DNA of 64,000 nt from Lutispora thermophila DSM 19022 (GTDB lineage Bacteria; Bacillota; Clostridia; Lutisporales; Lutisporaceae): NCBI RefSeq assembly GCF_900142105.1, contig NZ_FQZS01000014.1, positions 47,547 to 111,546 of the forward strand, written 5' to 3'. Below, piece after piece: positions 17,396 through 26,316 of the stretch; positions within the stretch are counted from its first letter, which is position 1; each line of letters starts with the position of its first letter. The translations under genes were made by a program, and so were the position numbers. Below the pieces are notes generated by a model. The model was not told where the DNA came from. It saw nothing but the letters and a program-made list of their open reading frames with translations, and made no database searches.

Positions 17396-17899
17396 ATGTT
17401 AGAATATATTAGCATCGGTCAAATAGTCAATACTCACGGCATAAGAGGAGAAGTTAAGGTTTATCCTCTTACCGATGATATAAAGAGATTTGACAAAGTG
17501 GATCGTGTATATGTTGAAGAAAATGATGAATTGATGCCTCTTGATGTAACCAATGTTAAGTATATGAAAAATATGGTTATTATCAAGTTTAAAACCATAA
17601 ATGATATTAACTCTGCTGAGAAACTGAGAAATAAATATATTAAGGTTCACAGGAAAGATGCTGTAAAGCTTCCAAAGGATGCATATTTAATATGCGACTT
17701 AATAGGGCTTACAGTAATGACAAAATCTGGTGAAATCTTGGGCAAAGTAAAGGATGTGTTTCAAACTGGAAGCAATGATGTATTTGTTGTAAAATCCGAA
17801 GAAAGAGAAATATTAATACCAGGTTTAAAAAGCATATTCAAAAAAGTAGATTTGGAAGCTCAAGAAATCATTGTGGAATTGCCGGAAGGTTTGATATAG
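17396..17899 (+). CDS. rimM: Ribosome maturation factor RimM
   Basis: The 167-residue product has the RimM N-terminal domain (IGQIVNTHGIRGEVKVYPLT) and a C-terminal PRC barrel (DLIGLTVMTKSGEILGKV). It assists maturation of the 30S head with S19. The stop codon directly abuts the trmD ATG, so the two are probably translationally coupled. Confidence 0.95.
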   Translation: MLEYISIGQIVNTHGIRGEVKVYPLTDDIKRFDKVDRVYVEENDELMPLDVTNVKYMKNMVIIKFKTINDINSAEKLRNKYIKVHRKDAVKLPKDAYLICDLIGLTVMTKSGEILGKVKDVFQTGSNDVFVVKSEEREILIPGLKSIFKKVDLEAQEIIVELPEGLI

Positions 17900-18637
17900 A
17901 TGAGATTTGATATTATCACACTCTTCCCTGAAATGTTTGAAGCTGTTCTAGGGGTCAGTATAATAGGCAGAGCAAGGAAGAAAGGTATAGTTGAATTAAA
18001 TTTTCATAATTTGAGAGACTATTCCCAAGATAAGCATAGAAGGGTGGATGACTACCCCTATGGTGGTGGACTTGGTATGGTCATGCAATGCCAACCTATA
18101 TTCTCAGCAGTTGAGAAAATAAGTGAAGGTCTTAATGATAAACCTCATGTTATTTTAATGAGTCCCAAAGGGCAGACATTTACTCAAAACAAAGCCAAGG
18201 AATTGCTACAATATAATAACATCATTATTATATGCGGACATTACGAAGGAATCGACCAAAGAGTGGTAGATGGACTGGTGGATGAAGAAATCTCAATAGG
18301 AGATTATGTGCTCACAGGTGGAGAAATAGCAGCAATGGCGGTTGTAGATGCTACTGCTAGATTATTGCCTGGAGTTTTAAAAGAAGAGGATTCTTATAAT
18401 ATTGAGACCTTTGGAAATGGATTGCTGGAGTACCCCCAGTACACGAGACCCGTTGAGTTTAGAGGTATGAGGGTTCCGGAAATATTATTATCTGGGCATC
18501 ATGAAAACATAGAAAAATGGAGAAAATATCAGTCCTTAAGAGAGACATATACAAAAAGACCCGATCTTATAAAAAATGCTGTGCTAACAAAAGAAGAAGA
18601 GGATATTCTCAGTAAAATAATTCAAGAGGAAAAATAA
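17900..18637 (+). CDS. trmD: tRNA (guanine-37-N1) methyltransferase
   Basis: The 245-residue SPOUT enzyme has DYPYGGGLGMVMQ, ICGHYEGIDQRV and DYVLTGGE, which form the trefoil-knot SAM site. It methylates G37 beside the anticodon and so prevents frameshifting. It starts at the base after the rimM stop. The next gene, rplS, has its own promoter. Confidence 0.97.
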   Translation: MRFDIITLFPEMFEAVLGVSIIGRARKKGIVELNFHNLRDYSQDKHRRVDDYPYGGGLGMVMQCQPIFSAVEKISEGLNDKPHVILMSPKGQTFTQNKAKELLQYNNIIIICGHYEGIDQRVVDGLVDEEISIGDYVLTGGEIAAMAVVDATARLLPGVLKEEDSYNIETFGNGLLEYPQYTRPVEFRGMRVPEILLSGHHENIEKWRKYQSLRETYTKRPDLIKNAVLTKEEEDILSKIIQEEK

Positions 18638-18650
18638 ATTTGCATTTTTG

Positions 18651-18679
18651 TTGCATACAACATGTTCATATGGTATAAT
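18651..18679 (+). promoter_or_regulatory. SigA promoter of rplS
   Basis: TTGCAT (18651-18656), 17 bp, TATAAT (18674-18679), with an extended -10 TGg. It gives a leader of about 60 bases before the rplS ATG. Confidence 0.88.
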
Positions 18680-18690
18680 TTTAATGTTAT

Positions 18691-18725
18691 GACGGGCGTT
18701 CCGCTATCTAAAAGATATGAACGTC
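18691..18725 (+). ncRNA. Structured rplS leader (L19 leader type)
   Basis: The 5' untranslated region folds into a stem in which GTTC (18698-18701) pairs with GAAC (18719-18722), extended by GAC (18691-18693) with GTC (18723-18725) across a bulge, and an inner stem TATC/GATA closed by TAAAA. Such leaders upstream of rplS are known in Firmicutes as L19 autoregulatory elements. Assignment to that family is by position and shape, not by alignment. Confidence 0.55.
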
Positions 18726-18746
18726 TATGAGGGAAGGAGGGACAAC

Positions 18747-19088
18747 ATGGATCTGATTAAAATGATTGAAAGCGAACAGATGAAAAAGGATATTCCGGAC
18801 TTTAATGTAGGTGACACTGTTAGAGTGTATGTTAAAGTTGTTGAAGGTTCTCGCGAAAGACTACAAGCTTTTGAAGGTTTTGTACTTAAGAGACAAGGTG
18901 GTGGATTGACAGAGACCTTCACCGTAAGAAGAGTTGCTTACGGAGTAGGCGTTGAAAGAACTTTCCCGCTTCATTCGCCTAGAATTGATAGAATTGAAGT
19001 TGTAAGAAAAGGTAAAGTAAGAAGAGCTAAGCTTAATTATATGAGAGAAAGAACAGGTAAGGCTGCTAAAATTAAGGAAGTATTATAG
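18747..19088 (+). CDS. rplS: 50S ribosomal protein L19
   Basis: The 113-residue product has the L19 core ([30 protein letters not shown]) and ends [17 protein letters not shown]. It sits at the 30S-50S interface. ATG 18747 follows GGAAGGAGGG; an in-frame ATG at 18717 lies inside the leader hairpin and is rejected. Confidence 0.96.
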   Translation: MDLIKMIESEQMKKDIPDFNVGDTVRVYVKVVEGSRERLQAFEGFVLKRQGGGLTETFTVRRVAYGVGVERTFPLHSPRIDRIEVVRKGKVRRAKLNYMRERTGKAAKIKEVL

Positions 19089-19096
19089 GAACGTTA

Positions 19097-19126
19097 TATA
19101 AAGGAATAATAAATTATTCCTTTATA
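19097..19126 (+). repeat. Inverted repeat after rplS
   Basis: Two 14-base arms (19097-19110 and 19113-19126, TATAAAGGAATAAT and its complement) are separated by AA. There is no T-run after it. It could stabilise the 3' end of the rplS message. Confidence 0.7.
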
Positions 19127-19140
19127 AAGATAGGAAATGG

Positions 19141-19169
19141 GGGCTGATATTTATATCAGTCCTTTATAT
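19141..19169 (+). terminator. Probable terminator before rbgA
   Basis: GGGCTGATA (19141-19149) pairs with TATCAGTCC (19154-19162), with one G-T pair, and is followed by TTTATATTTG. The T-tract is interrupted, so termination may be partial. Confidence 0.6.
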
Positions 19170-19207
19170 TTGTGCAGAAAATATAATACTTTTGGAGAGT
19201 GAGAATC

Positions 19208-20065
19208 GTGAATATACAATGGTATCCTGGTCACATGGCCAAAGCAAAACGGAAGATATTAGAAGAGTTAAAACTGGTGGATATTGCTATTGAACTGTTA
19301 GATGCAAGAATACCTATCAGTAGCAGAAATCCGGATGTGGATGAAATTGTAGGAAATAAAAAGAGAATAGTGGTTTTGAATAAAAGTGATATTGCTGATC
19401 CTCAGTTAAATAATGAATGGAAGGAGTACTTTGAAAAGAAAGGTATCACACCAATAATGGCGAACGCTGCAAAAGGTACTGGATTGAGGGATATACTTAA
19501 AGAAAGCAAAAGATTAATGAAAGAAGACTTAGACAGACTTAGAAGTAAGGGATTAAAACACAAGACCATTAGAGCCTTAGTAATAGGTATACCTAATGTA
19601 GGAAAATCTACACTTATTAATAAACTTGCTAATAGAAGCATTGCGCAAACAGGTGATAGACCGGGAGTAACAAAATCAAAACAATGGATTAAAGTCAATG
19701 AAGATTTTGAATTGTTGGATACCCCAGGTATATTATGGCCTAAATTTGATGATGAAACTGTAGGACTAAATCTTGCCTTCACAGGGGCAATAAAAGATGA
19801 AATACTGGACATAGAAGATTTGGCTAGAAAATTTATATTAAAGGCTATTACTGATTTCCCCGATAAATTATATAAAAGATATAATGTTGAACTTGAATCT
19901 GATTCAGATGTAGAATGTATAATGAATAAAATAGGGAGGAAAAGAGGCTGTATTCTTTCTGGTGATGAGGTTGACATAAACAGAACTGCTTCACTGATAT
20001 TGGATGATTTTAGAAGTGGCAGGATTGGTCAAATTACTTTGGAAAAACCGGAAGATATCCTCTAG
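19208..20065 (+). CDS. rbgA: Ribosome biogenesis GTPase RbgA (YlqF)
   Basis: The 285-residue product is a circularly permuted GTPase: NKSD (58-61) comes before the P-loop [10 protein letters not shown] (about 123-132) and DTPG. It starts [14 protein letters not shown], as in RbgA, which completes late 50S assembly. The GTG at 19208 is nine bases from TTGGAGAG and matches the family start; the GTG at 19199 lies within that site. Confidence 0.94.
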   Translation: MNIQWYPGHMAKAKRKILEELKLVDIAIELLDARIPISSRNPDVDEIVGNKKRIVVLNKSDIADPQLNNEWKEYFEKKGITPIMANAAKGTGLRDILKESKRLMKEDLDRLRSKGLKHKTIRALVIGIPNVGKSTLINKLANRSIAQTGDRPGVTKSKQWIKVNEDFELLDTPGILWPKFDDETVGLNLAFTGAIKDEILDIEDLARKFILKAITDFPDKLYKRYNVELESDSDVECIMNKIGRKRGCILSGDEVDINRTASLILDDFRSGRIGQITLEKPEDIL

Positions 20066-20072
20066 TGTGGCA

Positions 20073-20711
20073 ATGGCTGTAAGAATAAAGTATGACGAGA
20101 AAGAAAAAAGCAGATTAAAGCAGATGATGATATATGAAGCTAAGTGTCTTCAAAATGGTTATCGATATATAGCAGGTATAGATGAAGCAGGTAGAGGTCC
20201 ACTGGCGGGGCCGGTTGTTGCTGCTGCGGTGATATTGGATCCTAATGTAATAATACCAGGCATAAATGATTCTAAAAAGCTGTCAGAAGCGAGAAGAGAA
20301 TACCTATATGATGAGATTTTTAACAAAGCTGTATCTGTAGGAATTGGCATAGTAGATGAGAGAATAATAGATGAATTAAACATAAAGCAGGCTACATTTA
20401 TGGCTATGGAAATAGCAGTTAACAAGCTAAGTGTAAAACCTGATTGTCTTTTGATAGATGCAGAAAAATTAATCAATATAACAATACCTCAAATTTCTAT
20501 TATAAAAGGAGATAGTCTGAGTGTATCCATAGCAGCGGCTTCAATAATAGCTAAGGTAACTAGAGATAGGATTCTTAAAGAATATGACAAGAAGTATCCA
20601 GAATATGGTTTTGGAAAGCATAAAGGTTATGGTACAAAACAACATATAGAAGCCATAAAAAGTTTAGGATTACTTCCTATACATAGAAGAAGTTTTACAA
20701 AGAACATATAG
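20073..20711 (+). CDS. rnhB: Ribonuclease HII
   Basis: The 212-residue product has the [11 protein letters not shown] motif with the first catalytic Asp-Glu pair, LLIDAEKL with a further Asp, and a C-terminal [13 protein letters not shown] block. RNase HII removes ribonucleotides from DNA and RNA of DNA-RNA hybrids. The start is uncertain: ATG 20073 and GTG 20067 are both possible and neither has a strong ribosome-binding site. Confidence 0.93.
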   Translation: MAVRIKYDEKEKSRLKQMMIYEAKCLQNGYRYIAGIDEAGRGPLAGPVVAAAVILDPNVIIPGINDSKKLSEARREYLYDEIFNKAVSVGIGIVDERIIDELNIKQATFMAMEIAVNKLSVKPDCLLIDAEKLINITIPQISIIKGDSLSVSIAAASIIAKVTRDRILKEYDKKYPEYGFGKHKGYGTKQHIEAIKSLGLLPIHRRSFTKNI

Positions 20712-20722
20712 TTGGTGATATT

Positions 20723-22201
20723 ATGCGTATTGTGTCAACAGATATTAAGACAAATGATATGCAGGGAGATTATTCTATACGAAGCCTGAAAGCCGGAGAT
20801 GTTTTAAAGGGAAGAGTAGCTGATATAAAGGACGGAAAAATAGTGATTAAAATTTCTTCCCAGCAGACTATAGAGGCAACAATAGATCCTAGTATAGTTG
20901 TTGATAAGGATTCTGTAATTGAGTTATTAATAACTAGTATGAAAGATACTACTATATATGCAAAGATTTTAAAGCCAATGGAACATAAGCAATTACAAAA
21001 TGAAAATACTATGGAGACTGGACTTCAAAACCTTGGACTTAGCATATCACAGCAGAATTTAGATATTCTGAGGGAGTTAATAAGATATAAGCAACCAGTA
21101 ACTAAAGATGTGGTAGATTATATTAATTATCTGCTGAAAACCTGCGAGCTTTTCGATGTTAATTATATGGAGAGCATTCTTAAACTTGCTTTTTGTGAAA
21201 AAGGCCCTTTAAATACGCCTTTACATCAATTAGCGAAATTAGTCTCTTTGTCAGAGATGAAGCATGTGATCAGAGAAAATGGCATTGAAGATGAAATCAT
21301 AGGCGATAAAAATCATAATGTTGTAGTAGATTTTTTTACTAGAAAATTGATAAGTGAAAATAAAGTTGATGAAGGTATGGCAGAAAGTTTGAAGCAACTT
21401 TTAAATCAATCACTAACTACAGTTAATGTTATTAAAAAAGCTGATTTGGAAGCGATTATATTTCTATTATCAAAAAAAATTGAAGTAACACCTAAAAATC
21501 TTTTAATACATAGTCAAATAAATGAGAAAAGTTCAATATTCAGTAGGTATGTAGAAAAGATAATAGAAAGCATCAAAGATTATACGGACCCTAGGATCCA
21601 ATCTATTATATCCAGGTTAAACGAATTTTACATAGAACCTGAAGATTTATATGTTGCTAAAAACATTGATAAAAATAATGAGCTATTGAAAACCATGATG
21701 CAATTGGAGTCTATTATAGATGAAAGTAATGATATGAACTGGGAACTTAAACAAACAATGATCGATGTAAGAGATCTTATCAGTTTTATAAATTCAATAA
21801 ATGACAATATTAACTATCTATGTATTCCCATGATGATAAACGAAAAAAAGACTGATGTTGAGATTTTTGTATTTGAACGAGGTAAAGGGAGCAAAAAAAT
21901 AAATCCATCAAATGCAACCATAGTCATATGCTTATATATGCCAAACCTTGGATATATTGAAAGCATAATTGAAGTAAGAGATAAAAATGTAAACATATGC
22001 TTTAAATCGGAAGATAAAACAACAGCTGATACCATAAGGACTTATAGTCTAAAACTTATAGAATCATTAGACGCTAAGGGTTATCTTGTCAGTGTCAATT
22101 CATTTGTTAAGAAAGATAAAGTAATTAATCCATCATCCATTCATGAGATTGAAAATCCTAATATGATAAATAGCTATAACAGTATAGATGTGAGGATATA
22201 A
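20723..22201 (+). CDS. FliK-like protein of the YlqG type
   Basis: The 492-residue product matches in position B. subtilis ylqG, between rnhB and ylqH. The N-terminal 80 residues (KAGDVLKGRVADIKDGKIVI) look like a beta-rich domain. Residues about 365-470 resemble the FliK C-terminal domain, with CLYMPNLGYIESII in place of the FliK RLKPESLGKV block, followed by helix LKLIESLDAKGY. No membrane segment or signal peptide is seen. Its stop lies one base before the FlhB-like gene. The function is unknown; the FliK likeness is a judgement by eye. Confidence 0.65.
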   Translation: MRIVSTDIKTNDMQGDYSIRSLKAGDVLKGRVADIKDGKIVIKISSQQTIEATIDPSIVVDKDSVIELLITSMKDTTIYAKILKPMEHKQLQNENTMETGLQNLGLSISQQNLDILRELIRYKQPVTKDVVDYINYLLKTCELFDVNYMESILKLAFCEKGPLNTPLHQLAKLVSLSEMKHVIRENGIEDEIIGDKNHNVVVDFFTRKLISENKVDEGMAESLKQLLNQSLTTVNVIKKADLEAIIFLLSKKIEVTPKNLLIHSQINEKSSIFSRYVEKIIESIKDYTDPRIQSIISRLNEFYIEPEDLYVAKNIDKNNELLKTMMQLESIIDESNDMNWELKQTMIDVRDLISFINSINDNINYLCIPMMINEKKTDVEIFVFERGKGSKKINPSNATIVICLYMPNLGYIESIIEVRDKNVNICFKSEDKTTADTIRTYSLKLIESLDAKGYLVSVNSFVKKDKVINPSSIHEIENPNMINSYNSIDVRI

Positions 22202-22202
22202 C

Positions 22203-22490
22203 ATGAGCAAGAATGATAATAAGGTAAAAAAGGCAGCCGCTTTATCCTATAATAGTGAAAAAGATGTGGCTCCGAAAATTGTTGCCTCAGGAAGAGGCTT
22301 GATAGCAGAGAATATAATAAAAGCTGCTATAGAAAATAAGGTTCCTGTTTTTCAGAACAGTGATTTGGTTGATAGCTTGCTTAATTTTCAACTAGGGAGT
22401 GAAATACCACCGGAATTATATGTGGTAGTTGCTGAAGTTTTGGCATTTATATCATATATAGACAAGGTAAAGGGAGATAAGCATGGATAA
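22203..22490 (+). CDS. FlhB C-terminal-like protein (YlqH type)
   Basis: The 95-residue product aligns by eye with the cytoplasmic domain of FlhB: AAALSYN ... APKIVASGRGLIAENI, then VPVFQNSDLVDSLL and IPPELYVVVAEVLAFI, matching the end of the true FlhB at 50.7 kb. It lacks all membrane segments and the self-cleaving NPTH site. It is likely soluble and may bind the FliK-like neighbour. B. subtilis ylqH is the positional counterpart. It overlaps yraN by eight bases. Confidence 0.85.
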   Translation: MSKNDNKVKKAAALSYNSEKDVAPKIVASGRGLIAENIIKAAIENKVPVFQNSDLVDSLLNFQLGSEIPPELYVVVAEVLAFISYIDKVKGDKHG

Positions 22491-22860
22491 CAGGATTCTG
22501 GGTGAGAAAGGAGAAAAGGCAGCAGCAGAATACTTGGAGAATAAGGGATATCGTATTATAGAAAGAAATTATAAGTGTAAATTGGGGGAAATAGATATTA
22601 TTGCAGCAGATAATGATACTATTGCATTCATCGAAGTAAAAACAAGGAGTTCAGATAATTTTGGCCAACCTGGAGAAGCAGTTAATTATTATAAGCAAAG
22701 AAAAATTGTTCAAACTGCATTGTCATATATATGTGACAAGAATCTCTTTGATTGGATGAGCCGCTTTGATGTTGTTGAAGTTATAACAGATAATGAAAGA
22801 ATAATAGATATTAATTTGATTAAGAATGCATTTGAGTATTCTGGTAAATATGGTTATTGA
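22483..22860 (+). CDS. yraN: YraN/UPF0102 nuclease-fold protein
   Basis: The 125-residue product has the PD-(D/E)XK-like pattern GEIDIIAADND ... IAFIEVKTRSS of the UPF0102 family, related in fold to Holliday-junction resolvases. The biochemical role is unproven. In other bacteria it often lies near rnhB and dprA or comM, as here, suggesting a role in DNA processing. Confidence 0.88.
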   Translation: MDNRILGEKGEKAAAEYLENKGYRIIERNYKCKLGEIDIIAADNDTIAFIEVKTRSSDNFGQPGEAVNYYKQRKIVQTALSYICDKNLFDWMSRFDVVEVITDNERIIDINLIKNAFEYSGKYGY

Positions 22861-22883
22861 AAAATTGTAAGAGGAGTTGTGCT

Positions 22884-23450
22884 ATGTTTTTGAAAAATGC
22901 CCTTGATATATCTCATAAGACAGTTAAGCAAATAGTTGTACAAGGAGACATAGTTGTGGATGCCACAGCCGGGAATGGCAATGATACAGCTTTTCTTGCA
23001 GACCTTGTTGGGGATGAAGGAAAAGTGTATGCATTTGATATTCAGGATAAGGCAATTGAAAATACCAGAAAAAGGCTTACAGTCAAAAATTTGGATAAGA
23101 GAGTAATTTTAATAAAAGATAGCCATGAGAATATGGACAAATATGTACCTTATGGTGTTAAGGCGGTTATGTTTAATCTAGGGTACCTTCCTGGAGGAGA
23201 TCATTCAATAGGAACAAAACCCTCCAGCACAATAAGAGCTATAGAAAAGTCTTTGGCTCTGCTGAATCCTGGAGGGATAATTATGATGGCAGTTTACTAT
23301 GGAGGAGATAGTGGTTTTGAGGAAAAAGAAGCCGTAATGGAATATGTAAAGTCAATAGACTATAAAAAGGCCATAGTTTTAGTTCACGACTTTGTTAATC
23401 AAATAAACTGTCCACCCATAGCCATATGCATAGAAAAAGTGGGTTTATAG
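22884..23450 (+). CDS. mnmM: tRNA wobble-uridine methyltransferase MnmM (YtqB family)
   Basis: The 188-residue class I methyltransferase of the rRNA-methylase-like family has motif I VDATAGNGNDTAFLA and the family-specific FNLGYLPGGDHSI. Members such as B. subtilis YtqB methylate nm5s2U to mnm5s2U at tRNA position 34. ATG 22884 follows GAGGAG; an in-frame start 27 bases upstream overlaps the yraN end. It converges with comM, with only four bases between the stops. Confidence 0.83.
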   Translation: MFLKNALDISHKTVKQIVVQGDIVVDATAGNGNDTAFLADLVGDEGKVYAFDIQDKAIENTRKRLTVKNLDKRVILIKDSHENMDKYVPYGVKAVMFNLGYLPGGDHSIGTKPSSTIRAIEKSLALLNPGGIIMMAVYYGGDSGFEEKEAVMEYVKSIDYKKAIVLVHDFVNQINCPPIAICIEKVGL

Positions 23451-23454
23451 ATGA

Positions 23455-24984
23455 TTATAACATATATTTTTTATCTAACGTTCTATGTTGTATAGCCTCT
23501 GCTATATGATTGGATTTTATAGTATCAGAATTATCCAGATCTGCTATGGTTCTTGCAACTTTAAGTATTCTATTATAAGCTCTTGCGCTCATGTTATACT
23601 TTTCAAAGGCGCTTTGAAGCAGAGCTTTTTCTTTTTGACCAATTTTACAGTATTTGCTCATATGTTTAGGTTTTAATTGAGAGTTAAAATAAATTCCTTC
23701 ATTGGAATATCTTTTTAATTGTATATCCCTAGCTTTGTTGACTCTTTCTTTGATGGATGAAGAACTTTCGCTTCTGCTATCGCTGCTTAAATCATTAAAT
23801 TTAACAGGTTTAACCTCAATATGAAGATCAATGCGATCCATTAGCGGACCTGAAATCTTTCCTATATAATTTTTTATTTGATTTACACTACAGGTGCATT
23901 TATTGCTTTCATCACCAAAATAACCGCATGGACATGGATTTATGGATGCAATCAGCATAAACTTTGAAGGATATGTTATAGTTCCGTTTACTCTAGATAT
24001 GGTCACATATTCATCCTCCAAAGGTTGTCTCAGCACTTCGAGAACATGTTTTGGAAATTCTGGCATTTCATCAAGAAATAAGACGCCAAAATGGGCTAAA
24101 GATACTTCCCCGGGCTTAGGAATCCTTCCTCCACCTATTAGAGATGCTGCTGACATTGTGTGATGTGGGGAACGGAAGGGTCTTCTAACAATGAGATTCT
24201 CACCTTCTTTTAACAATCCAGCCACGCTATATATCTTTGTGACTTCAAGACTTTCCTCAAAAGTCATATCAGGCAAAATTGATGGTAAGCGTCTTGCGAG
24301 CATTGTCTTTCCAGAGCCTGGAGGTCCGATCATCAGAATATTATGTGATCCTGCAGCTGCTATTTCCAAAGCTCGTTTAACCGTATACTGCCCTTTAACA
24401 TCTTTAAAATCCCAGTCATCTGTGTTTTGGATTAAGAGTTTATCTGAAGAAAATACTGTTGGTTCAATATTTAAAGAGCCACTTAGAAATTCTACCATTT
24501 CTTTTAGATTGCTTATGCCAATAATATCTAGGCCTTTTACCAAAGAGGCCTCTTGAGCATTTTCAGTGGAAGTGATTATCCTTGAAAATCCCTGTTTTTT
24601 TGCTTCCATACACATAGGTAAAATGCCTCTGATCCCTTTTACTGTACCATCCAATGAAAGCTCACCTAGAAATACTGTATTTTTCAATGTTTCTTCAGGG
24701 AAGTACATTGAAGATACAAGTAAACCAGCTGCTATTGCGAGATCGAATACAGAACCTTCTTTTCTTATATCTGCCGGAGCGAGATTGATGGTTATTCTTT
24801 TATGAGGAAATTGGAGCTCAGAATTTTTTATTGCTGCTTTTACTCTTTCTTTAGATTCTTTTATTGTTGCATCAGGTAAACCAACAATATCAAAACCTGG
24901 AAGGCCATTTGACAAATCAACCTCAACTTCTACAATATAACCGTTTACTCCATAAATAGAACAAGAATTAACCTTATAAATCAT
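23455..24984 (-). CDS. comM: ComM/YifB family AAA+ ATPase
   Basis: The 509-residue product has a Lon-type N-terminal domain (GLPGFDIVGLPDATIKE), then an Mg-chelatase-like AAA+ module with Walker A GPPGSGKTM (about 220), FLDEMPEF and RPFRSPHHT, and a CPCGYFGD cysteine patch. ComM proteins drive branch migration during integration of transforming DNA, which suits the neighbouring dprA. It is the only clear minus-strand gene in the window. A GGAGGT site precedes its start, and a weak promoter may lie at about 25011-25038 on the minus strand. Confidence 0.93.
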   Translation of the reverse strand: MIYKVNSCSIYGVNGYIVEVEVDLSNGLPGFDIVGLPDATIKESKERVKAAIKNSELQFPHKRITINLAPADIRKEGSVFDLAIAAGLLVSSMYFPEETLKNTVFLGELSLDGTVKGIRGILPMCMEAKKQGFSRIITSTENAQEASLVKGLDIIGISNLKEMVEFLSGSLNIEPTVFSSDKLLIQNTDDWDFKDVKGQYTVKRALEIAAAGSHNILMIGPPGSGKTMLARRLPSILPDMTFEESLEVTKIYSVAGLLKEGENLIVRRPFRSPHHTMSAASLIGGGRIPKPGEVSLAHFGVLFLDEMPEFPKHVLEVLRQPLEDEYVTISRVNGTITYPSKFMLIASINPCPCGYFGDESNKCTCSVNQIKNYIGKISGPLMDRIDLHIEVKPVKFNDLSSDSRSESSSSIKERVNKARDIQLKRYSNEGIYFNSQLKPKHMSKYCKIGQKEKALLQSAFEKYNMSARAYNRILKVARTIADLDNSDTIKSNHIAEAIQHRTLDKKYML

Positions 24985-25105
24985 CAAATACCTCCAATAT
25001 ATTCATAGTTTATATAATATATTCCATAAATAAGTTAATTTACCTTCTATATCAATCAAATGATGTTATAAATTTACACTTAACTCAGGTTAGGTTATTG
25101 GATAT

Positions 25106-25133
25106 TTGAAAAAATTACAATGTGAGGTATAAT
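25106..25133 (+). promoter_or_regulatory. Candidate SigA promoter of dprA
   Basis: TTGAAA (25106-25111), 16 bp, TATAAT (25128-25133), ending 33 bases before the dprA ATG in the divergent comM-dprA spacer. Confidence 0.6.
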
Positions 25134-25166
25134 TTTCTTGTAAAAAAATAATGTATGGAGGTCAAA

Positions 25167-26237
25167 ATGGAAGATAAGAAATATAGTATATGGCTGTCTG
25201 GATTACCTCAAATAGGTTCTAGAAAATATATTTCTTTAATAGAATACTTTGGAAGTGCTAAAAGAGTTTTTGAAAGTAGTAAGAATGAGTTATTGGAATC
25301 AGGTATATTAAACGAGAAAATTGTTGATATAATTATTACAAAACGAGATATTGATAAAATTGATAGATATATGAAAAAAGTGAAAGAAAATGACATAAAA
25401 GTCTATACTATAGACGAAGACGAATATCCAAAAAACTTAAAAAATATATATGATCCACCTCCTGTAATATATGTAAGAGGTAATATTAAAGATGAAGATG
25501 AAAATGCTATAGCAGTGGTCGGTTCGAGAAAAGCTTCTGATTATGGTTTAAAAACAGCTGAAAAGTTAGGAATTGAATTAGCTGAAGCAGGCATTACGGT
25601 GGTAAGTGGTATGGCATTGGGTGTTGATTCAGCTGCTCATAGGGGTGCTTTGAAGGCAGGAGGTAGGACTATAGCGGTATTTGCATGTGGATTAAATTTT
25701 GTGTATCCAAAAAGCGGATATAATCTTGCAAAAGAAATAGCTAAGCAAGGTGCAATAATATCTGAATATCCTTTAGGAATAGAAGCGTTGCCACAAAATT
25801 TTCCGGCTAGGAATAGAATTATTAGCGGATTGGCAAAAGGTGTGGTAGTTGTTGAGGCAAACGAAAAAAGCGGATCCTTAATAACTGCTGATTTTGCACT
25901 GGAACAGGGTAGAGATGTGTTTGCAGTGCCAGGAAATATTGGTGTTCCAAACAGCAGGGGTACGAATGAATTAATCAAAGATGGAGCAAAAATAGTAACA
26001 TGCACTAATGACATACTGGAGGAGTATGGGTATAGTCATAATAAAATTATTGACAGAGTAGAACGTTTGGATAGTGAACACAAGTTAATCTTAAAATGCC
26101 TTGAATGTTCAGGAAAAAGCATTGATGAGATTATAGAATATACAAAGCTTAATATATCCGATGTGTTATCAAAAATTCTTCAATTAGAAATCATGGGAAT
26201 AATAAAAGAAATAGACAATTTATATTATAAAAACTAA
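25167..26237 (+). CDS. dprA: DNA processing protein DprA
   Basis: The 356-residue product has an N-terminal helix-hairpin-helix-like region, the Rossmann core with VVGSRKASDYG and SGMALGVDSAAHRGAL, and a small C-terminal winged helix (about 295-355). DprA loads RecA on incoming single-stranded DNA. ATG 25167 follows GGAGGT (25157-25162); the ATG at 25155 overlaps that site. It lies divergent to comM, and both are transformation-related genes. Confidence 0.94.
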   Translation: MEDKKYSIWLSGLPQIGSRKYISLIEYFGSAKRVFESSKNELLESGILNEKIVDIIITKRDIDKIDRYMKKVKENDIKVYTIDEDEYPKNLKNIYDPPPVIYVRGNIKDEDENAIAVVGSRKASDYGLKTAEKLGIELAEAGITVVSGMALGVDSAAHRGALKAGGRTIAVFACGLNFVYPKSGYNLAKEIAKQGAIISEYPLGIEALPQNFPARNRIISGLAKGVVVVEANEKSGSLITADFALEQGRDVFAVPGNIGVPNSRGTNELIKDGAKIVTCTNDILEEYGYSHNKIIDRVERLDSEHKLILKCLECSGKSIDEIIEYTKLNISDVLSKILQLEIMGIIKEIDNLYYKN

Positions 26238-26254
26238 TATATATTATGTAAGCT

Positions 26255-26283
26255 TTGATTATATAATTTAGTTCTGCTATAAT
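26255..26283 (+). promoter_or_regulatory. SigA promoter of topA
   Basis: TTGATT (26255-26260), 17 bp, TATAAT (26278-26283), with an extended -10 TGc. It starts 18 bases after the dprA stop. Confidence 0.8.
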
Positions 26284-26316
26284 CATATTGATTTTTTTTA
26301 ATTGGAGTGAAAGGCT

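Noticed and set aside
19402..19977. 191-codon open frame on the minus strand
   Set aside because: It is antisense to rbgA and has the Ser/Leu-rich composition expected from a mirror of an AT-rich gene.
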